NCBI GenBank assembly: GCA_964007475.1
Contig: OZ023275.1
Span: 20,687,829 to 20,751,828 of the forward strand
Length of the DNA: 64,000 nt
Source: Hybos culiciformis
Taxonomy: Eukaryota > Arthropoda > Insecta > Diptera > Hybotidae
Direction: 5' to 3'
The translations under genes were made by a program, and so were the position numbers. The first letter of the stretch is position 1. Each line of letters opens with the position of its first letter. This document shows positions 63,977-64,000 of the stretch, piece after piece. The notes below the pieces were generated by a model. It saw nothing but the letters and a program-made list of their open reading frames with translations. It ran no database searches and was not told the origin of the DNA.

Positions 63977-64000
63977 GTAAGTTTAAAATGTTAAAAAAAA

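Overview
This is an AT-rich eukaryotic nuclear window, almost certainly from an insect. Genes carry short GT-AG introns. The recognisable proteins are metazoan (nicastrin, TRIC channel, YKT6, XLF/NHEJ1), with a BTB/HTH protein of insect type and a ribosomal protein SA start closest to insect forms. Order and species cannot be fixed from the sequence alone. Exon models below were built by hand from reading frame, splice signals and family conservation. Each multi-exon model closes in frame.

Layout. 0-5 kb: a recently rearranged CR1/Jockey-type LINE preceded by a 228-bp hairpin repeat. 5-19 kb: AT-rich, gene-poor DNA holding a non-autonomous hAT element (7.7-8.6 kb) and a well-formed type III hammerhead ribozyme (13.3 kb). 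19.5-26 kb: a divergent pair, TRIC-type cation channel (minus) and the SNARE YKT6 (plus), with a MULE-like element in a TRIC intron. 28.8-30.8 kb: a nested transposon cluster made of a dead hAT transposase, a TA-flanked MITE and a truncated Jockey LINE. 31-42.5 kb: low-complexity, gene-free DNA with a second copy of the MITE. 43.6-47.4 kb: BTB + AT-hook + HTH transcription factor with two possible C-termini. 49.3-53.9 kb: complete nicastrin. 55.1-57.7 kb: XLF/NHEJ1. 59.3-61.8 kb (minus): a TPX2-like spindle protein whose middle is a tandem array of duplicated phase-1 mini-exons. 62-62.7 kb: GC-rich palindromes. 63.76 kb: first coding exon of ribosomal protein SA, cut by the window end.

The genes are unrelated housekeeping or regulatory genes, with no operon logic. 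The most notable items are the hammerhead ribozyme with 12-nt complementary loops I and II, the seven-unit mini-exon array, the donor site of the BTB gene that doubles as a stop codon, and several transposons with readable target-site duplications. No tRNA, rRNA or CRISPR array was recognised.
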